Source: Bradyrhizobium lablabi | GTDB lineage: Bacteria; Pseudomonadota; Alphaproteobacteria; Rhizobiales; Xanthobacteraceae | Length of the DNA: 64,000 nt | Direction of reading: 5' to 3' | Assembly (NCBI RefSeq): GCF_900141755.1 | Contig: NZ_LT670844.1 | Location: 5,800,501-5,864,500 of the forward strand | Made by a program: the position numbers and the translations under genes | The notes under the pieces: model-generated | Told to the model about the DNA's origin: nothing | Seen by the model: the letters and a program-made list of their open reading frames with translations, nothing else | Databases searched by the model: none | Shown here: positions 16,302-24,184 of the stretch, one piece after another | Layout of the letters: each line of letters starts with the position of its first letter | Position numbering within the stretch: the stretch's first letter is position 1

Positions 16302-16863
16302 TTGTTGGGGTATCCACTCTCGGGGATCGAAGGATTTGCGGCTGCTTTAGGGGATACCGTGTAGTCGGCAAAGGCCGGAAACGCCATAGGGGCTGCGGTA
16401 AAACCGGCCTTTGCGGAGGCCGGATTAACGCCTTTTAATCCGGTGCCACGTCGTCCCTCCGAAGGCCGAGAGGCCTGGCTCCTCGCGTCGTCGCCCGCCA
16501 CCGGGTCGGCGCAACGCGCCGCCCGATGACAGGCTCCAGCGGGCGATCCAGTAATCCGAAAAGCCAGCGATAGAACCGAGAAAGCGCGGCGTACTGGATA
16601 CCCGCCTTCGCGGGTATGACGGTTCTTGCTAAAGGCCAGCGCTCGTCGAGAAGATCGGAAGACGGCAACCAAACTTGACGGCAATCAACGCGACCGTCGG
16701 GTCAACCAGCCCATAGTTACCCTCCGAGATGCGAAGATCCATCAAATCCGAAAGGGTGCGAATGTGAGCACGACGGGCCTCGAAGTTTTCGACGAGACGG
16801 TTCAATGCACACGGCCGTGGCGGGAGCGAGATTGGGTAACCACCAGGCGGAGTTTCTTTCTTC
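16302..16863. other. intergenic stretch without a recognisable gene
   Basis: About 560 bp between sbmA and the small membrane protein gene hold no frame with coding character. The sequence carries degenerate GC-rich palindromes (AAGGCCGAGAGGCCTGG near 16463) and one clear mosaic repeat (separate entry). The sbmA promoter should lie at its left end. Confidence 0.6.
16487..16620. repeat. family-B mosaic repeat
   Basis: The left part (CGCCCGCCACCGGGTC..GATGACAGGCTCCA..GATCCAGTA) matches the element at 55123-55294. The right part (GCGGCGTACTGGATACCCGCCTTCGCGGGTATGAC) matches the right arm at 20400-20437. It appears to be a recombinant of two repeat types. Confidence 0.7.
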
Positions 16864-16910
16864 TCCCTCTCCCGCTTGCGGGGGAGGGCGGGGTGGGGGT
16901 GTCCCCGCAT
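16864..16910. repeat. family-A half element
   Basis: A degenerate arm, CCCTCTCCCGCTTGCGGGGGAGGG followed by CGGGGTGGGGGTG, ends 10 bp before the ribosome site of the small membrane protein gene. Confidence 0.65.
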
Positions 16911-16935
16911 AACGGATGCCGGAGGTTTGGCGAAC

Positions 16936-17130
16936 ATGGATGACACGGTGCAGATCATCGCGGGCTTGCTGGTTGTTTTGTGTATCGCCGGCGTTGCATT
17001 TTATTTGTTGCAGCACAAAACGCCGCGCCTGCAGCCGGCGCCCAACACACGGCGATCGGAAATCGAGCGCGAATTTGCGCGCGTCTTCTCCATGACCAGC
17101 GCGCTCTTCGCGGGGAGAGGGTTGGGGTGA
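16936..17130 (+). CDS. small single-pass membrane protein, 64 aa
   Basis: ATG 16936 has GGAGG 10 nt upstream. The peptide has a clear membrane helix at about residues 7-26 (IAGLLVVLCIAGVAFYLL) followed by a short basic/acidic cytoplasmic tail. The last nine residues (ALFAGRGLG) and the stop codon are encoded by the arm of a family-A repeat that begins near 17098. The native 3' end may therefore have been replaced by the repeat. No family is recognised. The helix and ribosome site make it a credible gene. Confidence 0.6.
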   Translation: MDDTVQIIAGLLVVLCIAGVAFYLLQHKTPRLQPAPNTRRSEIEREFARVFSMTSALFAGRGLG

Positions 17131-17278
17131 GGGGACTCTCCACAAAAATCGGACTCGCGGATAGTCCCCCTCACCCGGATCGCATCTGCGATGCGACATA
17201 GCCGAAGCTACGCTTCGGCGTTCTTCTAAAGACGGCCGCCAGAGGCGGCCTACGCCTCTCCCCGCAAGCGGGGCGAGG
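17101..17278. repeat. composite family-A element, inverted orientation
   Basis: It contains the same modules as the copies at 11355 and 50016 but reversed: GCGGGGAGAGGGTTGGGGTGAGGGGACTC on the left, the hairpin GCCGAAGC-TAC-GCTTCGGC, GGCCGCCAGAGGCGGCC, and CCTCTCCCCGCAAGCGGGGC on the right. The left arm supplies the 3' end of the preceding small gene. Confidence 0.85.
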
Positions 17279-17399
17279 TTACCTCGCCATCGTCCCGATT
17301 GCGGGCGCGGTGGACTATCGGATCATCCAATCATAGACTTTGGCGATTACGGCCAAGCAGAGCAGACAGCAAAAGGCGGTTTGATGGGGGCTGACGAAG

Positions 17400-18194
17400 A
17401 TGCCTTCTGATCCGAATGCGACGCGGGTACGAATTGCTTTCTTTTTGTTAGTCGTTATTACGGTTGCTGCTTCGGTTGGGGTAAATTCCCTGACCAAACT
17501 AGGCAAACAACAGCAGAGCATTGCCGCGCGTGAAACTCAGGAGACAGTGCAAGGCGTCAACGATCCCAACCAAATAGATGAGGCGCTCAGGCAACATCCC
17601 GCGAACAAATCGTTGCAATTGATAGCCGCGACGACCAAGGCAGCCAATGAAACCAGTGCCGCCATGGATGAGCTTACCAGTGAAATCGAGCCGCCGGCGA
17701 TTTCAAAAAACATCAATCTGGGCGCGGCGAGCCGCAGTGATCTCGAGGCGCTTCGCCGCGACCTGAAAACGGCGGAGGCCAATGCGACGAGCTTCATACC
17801 GCGCTACGCCGCCCTGCTCAAAACCGAGCGCGACACTATGGAAAAATACGCCCTCTCCCTGCATCTGGATAAAGATACCATCGGCAGGTTCTCACAAAAT
17901 CTCGACAAGCGGCACGCGGAGATCACGGCGTTCACCTCCAGAATGTTGCCGGCCCGTGCCGATTATTATCGCGCCTACGAAAACTATGTCGCGGTGCTGG
18001 CCGGGGAATTCGGCACCTACAGGGTGGTGAACGGCGAATTCATCTTCCCATTGCAACGCACGGTGGACCGTTACAATGTCGCGGCCAATGCCATGACCGT
18101 CGCCGCGAAGCGGATCGCGCAATTGGAGGAAGAAAGAAAAAACCTTTCGAAGGCGCAGCAGGAGCGGTGGCAGCAATTCGTCAACGGCAAGTGA
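17400..18194 (+). CDS. membrane-anchored coiled-coil protein of unknown function
   Basis: The 264-aa product has an N-terminal membrane helix (about residues 10-30, IAFFLLVVITVAASVGV) that may act as an uncleaved anchor. The body is mostly helical, with charged heptad-like stretches at about 110-165 and 225-262 (AAKRIAQLEEERKNLSKAQQ). There is no catalytic motif or known domain. Base use is somewhat less GC-rich than in neighbouring genes, which may mean a more recent arrival. The ribosome site is weak (GGGGG about 13 nt upstream). The stop is 15 bp from the convergent LysR gene. Confidence 0.7.
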   Translation: MPSDPNATRVRIAFFLLVVITVAASVGVNSLTKLGKQQQSIAARETQETVQGVNDPNQIDEALRQHPANKSLQLIAATTKAANETSAAMDELTSEIEPPAISKNINLGAASRSDLEALRRDLKTAEANATSFIPRYAALLKTERDTMEKYALSLHLDKDTIGRFSQNLDKRHAEITAFTSRMLPARADYYRAYENYVAVLAGEFGTYRVVNGEFIFPLQRTVDRYNVAANAMTVAAKRIAQLEEERKNLSKAQQERWQQFVNGK

Positions 18195-18209
18195 CGAGAT
18201 GTCGGTGCC

Positions 18210-19112
18210 CTACGGGCTGACGCGCGGTCTCAGGCATTCCACGAGCCGCTTCGCATGAGCTGGCAACGACGCGAAATTTCGAACACAAATGGCGTGGTGC
18301 CGAAGAGCCCACTCATCGGTGAGCGGAGTGATCCGGATTGCCATCGAATGCTGGAATCTGCGAGCCGCCGTTTCCGGGAGCACCGCCAGACCGATGCCGC
18401 TCTCAACCATGCGGCAGATGGCGTCAAATCCGTTGAGGCGGATGCGCACCTTCATTCGCCGGCCGGCGCGTGCTGCATGATGGTCCAAATAGTCCTGAAG
18501 CGCGCTGCCGCTGGGAAGGCCGACGATGTCATGGTCCAGTATTTCGCGAAAGGCGGTTTTCCGTCGCCGGCCGATCGGGTGGCGACGCGGCGCCACGACG
18601 ACAAGACGAATCGCTCCGATCGGAAAGGTCTCAAGCTCTTCGGCAGGATCGACCGCATCCGTTACAATACCGATGTCCGCGCGGCCCTCGGCGATCGTTC
18701 GCTTTATCTCCCGGCTCGGGCGATCCTCGAGTTCAACGTCGATATTAGGATGAGCCGACAGGAATGAGGCCAGCGCAGTCGGCAGAAATTCCGCGATCGC
18801 AACCGTATTCGAGAGCAGCCGTACGTGGCCTCGCAGGCCCTTCGCATAGTCATTCAATTCGCCACGCATTTGCTCCAGTTGTTGCGTGACGATCCGCGCG
18901 TGATGAACCAGCGCCGAGCCGACCGGAGTCAGCCGAACACCGCGTCGCTTGCGTTCCAGCAGCGGTGCGCCGAGGGCGGCCTCCATAGCGCGGATCCGCT
19001 CACTCGCCGACGCCAGAGTCATGTTCGCGCGAGTGGCGCCATGCGTGATGCTGGCGGCATCAGCGACGTGCAAAAACAATCGGAGGTCCGTCAGATCGAA
19101 GCGAATCGACAT
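18210..19112 (-). CDS. LysR-family transcriptional regulator
   Basis: The 300-aa protein has the LysR winged helix at about residues 6-65 (DLRLFLHVADAASITHGA then ASASERIRAMEAALGAPLLER) and a periplasmic-binding-protein-like effector domain from about 92 to 295. The effector is unknown. It is divergent from the lipocalin-like gene at 19265 with 152 bp between them, a usual arrangement for a LysR protein and its target. A candidate inverted repeat lies in that gap. Confidence 0.93.
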   Translation of the reverse strand: MSIRFDLTDLRLFLHVADAASITHGATRANMTLASASERIRAMEAALGAPLLERKRRGVRLTPVGSALVHHARIVTQQLEQMRGELNDYAKGLRGHVRLLSNTVAIAEFLPTALASFLSAHPNIDVELEDRPSREIKRTIAEGRADIGIVTDAVDPAEELETFPIGAIRLVVVAPRRHPIGRRRKTAFREILDHDIVGLPSGSALQDYLDHHAARAGRRMKVRIRLNGFDAICRMVESGIGLAVLPETAARRFQHSMAIRITPLTDEWALRHHAICVRNFASLPAHAKRLVECLRPRVSP

Positions 19113-19189
19113 CGTTGGAAACCAGTACTTTGGAAACCACTACGTGCCTACGGCTGAACCTGAGGCAGGCTTAGCACTTTCCGCATTGT

Positions 19190-19211
19190 CTGTCTCTTGT
19201 CCTGCGGACAG
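19190..19211. promoter_or_regulatory. candidate operator between LysR gene and lipocalin gene
   Basis: Overlapping inverted repeats occur here: CTGTC at 19190-19194 with GACAG at 19207-19211, and TGTCC-TGC-GGACA at 19198-19210. Position (54 bp before the lipocalin start) suits a LysR site, but the sequence alone does not prove binding. Confidence 0.4.
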
Positions 19212-19264
19212 GTTACCGCTTGTTCAGAACTCGTGTCTGGACATTGCAGAAAGCGGAGCTTGAT

Positions 19265-19768
19265 ATGAAGGAACTTCTCCTCCCTCATGTAAAGTCAGGC
19301 GTCGTCGCGTTGGCGCTCGCAGCCGGCATTGCCGTCTCCGGCACCGGACGCGCGGCCAATTCCGATGCGTTGATCGGCAACTGGAAGCTTGTTTCCTGGC
19401 AGGTGGTCGTTGGGAACGAGACACAGAATCCGTTCGGACAGTCCCCAAAGGGTTACCTGCTCTTGACGCGCGAAGGGCGTGCGATGGCGATTACCACCGC
19501 CGACAATCGCAAGGCGGGAGACGGTGTTGCCGAGCGGGCGGCGTTGCACAAGTCAATGCTTGCGTACAGTGGAAGATATCGCGTCGAAGGTGACGACTTC
19601 ATCACGACGGTGGACATTTCCTGGAATGAAATCTGGAACGGCACCGAGCAGAGGCGTCACTATCGCCTTGAAGGCGATCGGCTCTTCATCGAGTCGGCGC
19701 CGGCGCCGAGCATATTATACCCCGGTAAAACTGATTTTCGCCGGATCGTGTGGGAGCGAGAGAAATAG
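19265..19768 (+). CDS. exported lipocalin-like domain protein
   Basis: The 167-aa protein has a signal peptide (MKELLLPHVKSGVVALALAAG, cleavage near GRA-A) and then a lipocalin-like domain. LIGNWKLVSWQVV is the typical GxW opening strand, followed by SPKGYLLLTREGRAMAI and a C-terminal LEGDRLFIESAP..YPGKTDFRRIVWER, as in Lipocalin_5-type proteins often annotated near fungal-like or polyketide genes. Ligand is unknown. ATG 19265 has CGGAG 6 nt upstream; an earlier in-frame GTG-type start would precede the signal peptide and is unlikely. Confidence 0.85.
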   Translation: MKELLLPHVKSGVVALALAAGIAVSGTGRAANSDALIGNWKLVSWQVVVGNETQNPFGQSPKGYLLLTREGRAMAITTADNRKAGDGVAERAALHKSMLAYSGRYRVEGDDFITTVDISWNEIWNGTEQRRHYRLEGDRLFIESAPAPSILYPGKTDFRRIVWEREK

Positions 19769-20025
19769 ATTAGTTACGTCGGACTGGTCCGCCTTCGCTC
19801 TTCGAGCTACGGCGGACAAGTCGGCTGATTTGCCCGACGGGCAAATCAGCAAATTTGTGTCTAGCCCCATTCGCAAAAATATTCTTCTTCAAGTCCGACG
19901 CAAATCACTTCACTAATTACGCCGTCTCGTTCCACAGAGGGGCGCTTCGCGGTCGTCACGAACGCGGGATGGGATGCGGTGGACGCAGCTAGCGCTCTTG
20001 ACGAACAGCGCTAATGCGGACGGCG
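19769..20025. other. intergenic stretch without a recognisable gene
   Basis: About 260 bp after the lipocalin gene hold no coding frame. One hairpin, CTGATTTGCCCGACGGGCAAATCAG (19827-19851), could end the lipocalin transcript. From about 19918 the sequence becomes GC-rich and leads into the structured element. Confidence 0.55.
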
Positions 20026-20330
20026 AAGTCGTGTGGTCCTGACACCCCGACGCTGGTGTCAAGTTCGTGGGACAACAGTTCCGCGGATGACGGTGGCAAG
20101 AAAGCCCGGTCACCGGGGAGAGCACGAAGGAAACCGTTAAAACCATTGCGTGCGGGAATGCCGGGTTGTTCCGGTGGACCTGTGGTGACTAACGCGCGTG
20201 TTTACTACACTACACGCGCGGCTGCGGGTGCATCGGCGCCCGGCATTCCCCACGCCCTCTGGGGCGGAGATTCTTGCAAGACTCGGACGCATTGCGCCGC
20301 GAGATCGCGAAGCTGTTTCCAGCCATAGAC
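20026..20330. other. structured intergenic element, possibly a conserved Bradyrhizobiaceae repeat or RNA
   Basis: Visible folds: GACACC/GGTGTC; CCCGGT/ACCGGG near 20104-20117; an outer perfect 12-bp stem GGGAATGCCGGG (20154-20165) with CCCGGCATTCCC (20239-20250); and inside it a perfect 9-bp stem CGCGCGTGT (20193-20201) with ACACGCGCG (20212-20220). Single-stranded stretches such as GAGCACGAAGGAAACCGTTAAAACC are unusually A-rich. From memory very similar sequence (GTGTGGTCCTGACACCCCGACG...) is found at many loci in Bradyrhizobium and relatives. No frame in it looks coding. Function is unknown. Confidence 0.6.
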
Positions 20331-20337
20331 TTCATCT

Positions 20338-20593
20338 GTCATCACCCGCGAAAGCGGGTGATCCAGTATTCCAGAGATGGCAGCAATGGAACGGATAAGC
20401 CGCGGCGTACTGGATACCCCGCTTTCGCGGGGTATGACGACCGATGGTGAAGGAGCGAACTGTCCCCACATCGTCGTCCCTGCGAAAGCAGGGACCATAA
20501 CCACAGGCTTGTGTTGTTGTGCGAAAGCCGGCGAGCAGCGTCTCTCAAAATAACCGCCGCGGCGTATGGGTCCCCGCTTTCGCGGGGACGACG
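20338..20593. repeat. two adjacent family-B type palindromes
   Basis: The first (20338-20437) runs from GTCATCACCCGCGAAAGCGGGTGATCCAGTATTCC to GCGGCGTACTGGATACCCCGCTTTCGCGGGGTATGAC. The second (about 20472-20593) runs from GTCGTCCCTGCGAAAGCAGGGAC to GTCCCCGCTTTCGCGGGGACGAC. Each half contains a short hairpin and the halves mirror one another. They fill the space up to the ramB-like gene end. Confidence 0.8.
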
Positions 20594-20612
20594 AGAGATT
20601 GGAATCAGCCCC

Positions 20613-22058
20613 TCACAGCTCCCTTGCATTACTGAACGCAAACGACGACACGCGCCTGGTGTTCTCGTCGAGAATGAGGGTGCGCGTGATCGGCGGCTCG
20701 GCGCGCTGGCTGCAGTTTTCGCGTTCGCAAAGCCTGCAGTTGACGCCGATCGGCGTGCCCTCGGTCTTTTCCAGATCCATGCCGGTGGCGTAGACGAGGC
20801 GCGACGCATGACGGATTTCACAACCGAGCCCGATCGCAAAACGCGGCTGTGGTTGCGGGTGCGGCGAGACCTGCCGCCGCACCATCTGCGCGATCGAGAA
20901 ATAGCGCGTGCCGTCGGGCAGTTCGATCACCTGCTTCAACAGCCGGTCCGGCGTGTCGAAGGTCGAGTGCACGTTCCACAGCGGACAGGTGCCGCCGAAT
21001 TTCGAGAATGGAAACGTGCCGGAGGAAAATCGTTTCGACACGTTGCCGGCATTGTCGACGCGCAACAGAAAAAACGGCACGCCACGGGCGTTCGGCCGTT
21101 GCAGCGTGGTGAGACGGTGACAGACCTGCTCGAAACCGGCATTGAAACGCTGCGCCAGCACGTGGACGTCGTAGCTCAGTGCTTCGGCAGCGCCGTGAAA
21201 CGCCTGATAGGGCATCATGACGGCCGCCGCGAAATAATTTGCGAGCGTGATCCGGTAGAGCCGGCGAGGGGTGTCGTCGAGCGGTCCGGCGCGCCCGATG
21301 ATGGTCTCGAACGCGCCGCCGCATTCGGCGATGCCGGTCTGGAAGGCGAGCTGGAACGCGCGGCCGGGCCCGTCGATCAATTCCGAGATCAGCAATTGCC
21401 GGCGGTGACGGTCGAACCGCCGCAAGGTCTCGCGCATGACATCGACCGGCATGATGCGGGTGACGATCGAATGTTTTTCGCGCAAGCGTGTGCCGAGCGC
21501 GGCGAACAGCCCCTCGGCCGGTACGTTCAACTCGTCGCGCAAAGTTTCCGCGGCCTGTTCGAGTTCGGGGAAATAATTGCGGTTGGCCTCGATCAATTCG
21601 CGCACGCGCTCGATCGGATTGGCCTCGAAGCGCGCGCCTTCCTCGCGATCGGCGAATTGCGCCGCCGCCATGGTCTCGCCGCGGCGGGCCTCGGTATAGG
21701 CGGCGTAGAGCCGTTGCAGCGAATGCGTTACGCCGGGGCAGAGCTCGGCCAGATCGCGCAATTCCTGTTTCGGCAGGTCGATCTGCCGGAACAGCGGATC
21801 GGAAAAGATCTCATTCAGTTCGGCGAAGAAGCGATCCTCGTCGGCGGTGGCGAGATCGCGCAGATCGAGGTCATAGGTTTCCGCCAGGCGGAGCAATATT
21901 TGCGCCGTCACCGGGCGCTGGTTGCGCTCGATCAGGTTGATATAGCTCGGGGAAATCCCAAGCCCCTCGGCGATCTGGGTCTGCGACAGGCCCAATTGCT
22001 GGCGGATGCGCCGGAATCTCGGGCCGACAAACAGCTTCTTTCCAGCATCGGTCGCCAT
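20613..22058 (-). CDS. RamB-type regulator (XRE helix-turn-helix plus ImmA/IrrE and DUF2083 domains)
   Basis: The 481-aa protein has an N-terminal Cro/CI HTH at about residues 12-68 (LGLSQTQIAEGLGISPSYINLIERNQRPV), a central ImmA/IrrE-like region and a C-terminal DUF2083 short-chain fatty-acyl domain with a Cys cluster (NCRLCERENCSQR) at about 440. Family knowledge: RamB and relatives control acetate, propionate and glyoxylate-cycle genes. It is divergent from aceA with 179 bp between the starts, matching the ramB-icl arrangement in actinobacteria. Likely ligand is an acyl-CoA or related signal; that is inference. Confidence 0.92.
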   Translation of the reverse strand: MATDAGKKLFVGPRFRRIRQQLGLSQTQIAEGLGISPSYINLIERNQRPVTAQILLRLAETYDLDLRDLATADEDRFFAELNEIFSDPLFRQIDLPKQELRDLAELCPGVTHSLQRLYAAYTEARRGETMAAAQFADREEGARFEANPIERVRELIEANRNYFPELEQAAETLRDELNVPAEGLFAALGTRLREKHSIVTRIMPVDVMRETLRRFDRHRRQLLISELIDGPGRAFQLAFQTGIAECGGAFETIIGRAGPLDDTPRRLYRITLANYFAAAVMMPYQAFHGAAEALSYDVHVLAQRFNAGFEQVCHRLTTLQRPNARGVPFFLLRVDNAGNVSKRFSSGTFPFSKFGGTCPLWNVHSTFDTPDRLLKQVIELPDGTRYFSIAQMVRRQVSPHPQPQPRFAIGLGCEIRHASRLVYATGMDLEKTEGTPIGVNCRLCERENCSQRAEPPITRTLILDENTRRVSSFAFSNAREL

Positions 22059-22077
22059 GGCAGTCCTACTGACCTAA

Positions 22078-22097
22078 TTTGTGACAAAAATTACAAA
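22078..22097. promoter_or_regulatory. candidate regulator site between ramB-like gene and aceA
   Basis: TTTGT (22078-22082) and ACAAA (22093-22097) flank GACAAAAATT in an AT-rich stretch that stands out against the GC-rich surroundings. It lies 20 bp upstream of the regulator start and about 140 bp upstream of aceA, so autoregulation is the simplest reading. Confidence 0.35.
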
Positions 22098-22237
22098 CTG
22101 ACAACTATGACAAGTTCATATGTTACATGACATCATCATTAGGATGCAAGCTGTCTATACGAACTAAGAAGTTTCGCGTTTAGCTCTCGCCACGCATTTC
22201 GCAATGCACTGTCACGAATGTCGATTGGAGAATGAAG

Positions 22238-23545
22238 ATGGCGAAGACCTTTGAACAGCTGGTTCCCGCGCCCGCAGGGCGTTTCGATGGCATCGGCCGT
22301 CCCTATAGCCCGGCTGAAGTGGAGAACCTGCGCGGCTCCGTGCCGATCGCCTACACGCTCGCCACCAAAGGCGCCAATCGGCTGTGGGAATCGCTGAAGA
22401 AGGAGCCCTACGTCAATTCGCTCGGCGCCGTCACCGGCAACCAGGCGATGCAGCAGGCGCGGGCCGGTCTGCCTGCGATCTATCTGTCGGGCTGGCAGGT
22501 TGCGGCTGACGCCAACACCGCGGGCGCGATGTACCCCGACCAGAGCCTCTATCCGGCCAATGCCGGCCCGGAGCTGTGCCGCCGCATCAACCGCACTTTC
22601 CAGCGTGCCGACCAGATCGAGCACTCCGAAGGCGGCGCCAAGATCGACTGGTTCGTGCCGATCGTGGCCGACGCGGAAGCGGGCTTCGGTGGCCCCTTGA
22701 ATTCGTTCGAGATCATGAAGGCCTATATCGAGGCGGGCGCGGCCGGCGTTCACTTCGAGGACCAGCTTGCGTCTGAAAAGAAGTGCGGCCACATGGGCGG
22801 CAAGGTCTTGATCCCGACTGCGGCGCACGAGCGCAACCTGATCGCGGCGCGGCTTGCGGCCGACGTCTGCGGCACGCCGACCTTTGTGCTCGCGCGTACG
22901 GATGCGGAAAGCGCAAAACTGATCACGGCCGATGTCGATGAGCGCGATCGCGAGTTCATTACCGGCGAGCGCACGGCGGAAGGTTTTTTCCGCCTGAAGC
23001 CCGGCACGGGTCTCGCGCACTGCATCAAGCGCGGCATCGCATTTGCAAAATATGCCGATCTCTTGTGGTGGGAGACCTCGACGCCGAATCTCGAAGAGGC
23101 AAAGGAATTCGCCGAGGCCGTGCACAAGGTCTATCCGAACAAGATGCTGGCCTATAACTGTTCGCCGTCGTTCAACTGGGAAGCCAATATCGACAAGGCG
23201 ACGATTGCAAAATTCCAGCGCGAGATCGGCGCGATGGGCTACAAGTTCCAGTTTGTCACGCTCGCGGGCTTCCACTCGCTCAACCACGGCATGTTCGAAC
23301 TGGCGCGCGGCTACAAGGCCGAGGGCATGGCGGCCTATTCCCGCCTGCAGCAGGCCGAATTCGCTTCCGAGAAGCACGGCTATTCGGCGACGCGCCACCA
23401 GCGCGAAGTCGGCACCGGCTATTTCGATCTGGTGTCCACCACCATCACCGGCGGCACCTCGTCGACGACGGCGCTGCACGACTCGACCGAGGCCGCGCAG
23501 TTCAAGTCGCACGATTCGAAAATCAAGATTCAGGCAGCCGAATAA
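22238..23545 (+). CDS. aceA: isocitrate lyase
   Basis: The 435-aa enzyme splits isocitrate into glyoxylate and succinate, the first step of the glyoxylate shunt. The active-site motif KKCGHMGGK is present with its catalytic Cys, as are the Mg-binding [15 protein letters not shown] and YNCSPSFNW. Length is that of the short (E. coli-type) class. I prefer ATG 22238 (MAKTFEQL) because GGAG lies 7 nt upstream; ATG 22232 would have a gap of only 1 nt. It is followed 12 bp later by a DUF4170 gene with its own strong ribosome site. Confidence 0.97.
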   Translation: MAKTFEQLVPAPAGRFDGIGRPYSPAEVENLRGSVPIAYTLATKGANRLWESLKKEPYVNSLGAVTGNQAMQQARAGLPAIYLSGWQVAADANTAGAMYPDQSLYPANAGPELCRRINRTFQRADQIEHSEGGAKIDWFVPIVADAEAGFGGPLNSFEIMKAYIEAGAAGVHFEDQLASEKKCGHMGGKVLIPTAAHERNLIAARLAADVCGTPTFVLARTDAESAKLITADVDERDREFITGERTAEGFFRLKPGTGLAHCIKRGIAFAKYADLLWWETSTPNLEEAKEFAEAVHKVYPNKMLAYNCSPSFNWEANIDKATIAKFQREIGAMGYKFQFVTLAGFHSLNHGMFELARGYKAEGMAAYSRLQQAEFASEKHGYSATRHQREVGTGYFDLVSTTITGGTSSTTALHDSTEAAQFKSHDSKIKIQAAE

Positions 23546-23557
23546 CAGGAGGAGATC

Positions 23558-23767
23558 ATGACAACAGGCAGCAATTTCTGGGTGATCGGCGGCGAGTTCG
23601 GTTCGATGAACTTCCACAAGCTCGTGGAAGGCTCGGCCCAGGTGCAGGGTCCGTTCAAGACCCGCAAGGAGGCCGAGGACGCCTGGCGCGTGGTCTCCGA
23701 AGAGAACCGCCACAAGGCCGGCGTGCGCTTTTCGATCGTCGAAGAGCCCTCGCGCGTTCCGGCCTGA
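23558..23767 (+). CDS. DUF4170 family small protein
   Basis: The 69-aa soluble protein matches DUF4170: FWVIGGEFGSMNFHKL, then GPFKTRKEAEDAWRVVSEENRHKAGVRFSIV. The ATG has AGGAGGAG 4 nt upstream. It is the last gene of a two-gene unit with aceA and is followed by a terminator. Function is unknown; the fold looks like a short beta-alpha-beta sheet. Confidence 0.9.
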   Translation: MTTGSNFWVIGGEFGSMNFHKLVEGSAQVQGPFKTRKEAEDAWRVVSEENRHKAGVRFSIVEEPSRVPA

Positions 23768-23800
23768 TCGGCCTGTCGGTTAGAAGACGTCCAAGGACGA

Positions 23801-23837
23801 AGCGGTCCCATCCGGTTTTCCGGCTGGGGCCGCTTTT
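23801..23837 (+). terminator. rho-independent terminator of aceA-DUF4170
   Basis: A long stem, AGCGGTCCCA-T-CCGG paired with CCGG-C-TGGGGCCGCT around TTTT, is followed by four T residues. It begins 33 bp after the DUF4170 stop. Confidence 0.85.
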
Positions 23838-23871
23838 GTCTGAGGCCTCTTGCTTGCGGCACTTTCTTCCC

Positions 23872-24075
23872 CCTCGCCCCGCCCTTGCGGGGAGAGGCGT
23901 AGGCGGCCTACGGCCGCCGTCCTTTTATGGAAGAACGCCGATGCGAAGCATCGGCTATGGTGAGGGGCTGTCACCCCGTCGGGACTTCGAGTTGTGGTCC
24001 GCGCCGTGCCTTGCCCCACACCCGAAATTCGCTATCGCGAATTTCGACCTCTCCCCGCAAAAGAGCGGGGCGAGG
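23872..24075. repeat. composite family-A element with variant hairpin
   Basis: Left arm CCTCGCCCCGCCCTTGCGGGG, a GGCGGCCTACGGCCGCC module, hairpin GCCGATGC-GAA-GCATCGGC (23937-23955), the module GAAATTCGCTATCGCGAATTTC, and right arm CCTCTCCCCGCAAAAGAGCG. Together with the terminator it accounts for most of the 417-bp gap between DUF4170 and the next gene. The remainder shows nothing further. Confidence 0.85.
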
Positions 24076-24184
24076 TAAGAAACCAAAGGCGTAAGCTATT
24101 GGGAACAAACAGCCTTTGCGCTCGGCACGGTTACTGATAGGTTAAGGCGGTCAAAAACCCCTCGAGGACAAAGGCCGCTTTGGG

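Noticed and set aside
20338..20593. Tandem palindromes considered as a CRISPR array
   Set aside because: Units are inverted halves of dispersed repeats, not direct repeats with regular unique spacers, and no cas gene is present.
22139..23713. 524-aa frame opposite aceA
   Set aside because: It is entirely antisense to a fully conserved isocitrate lyase; no ribosome site or domain.
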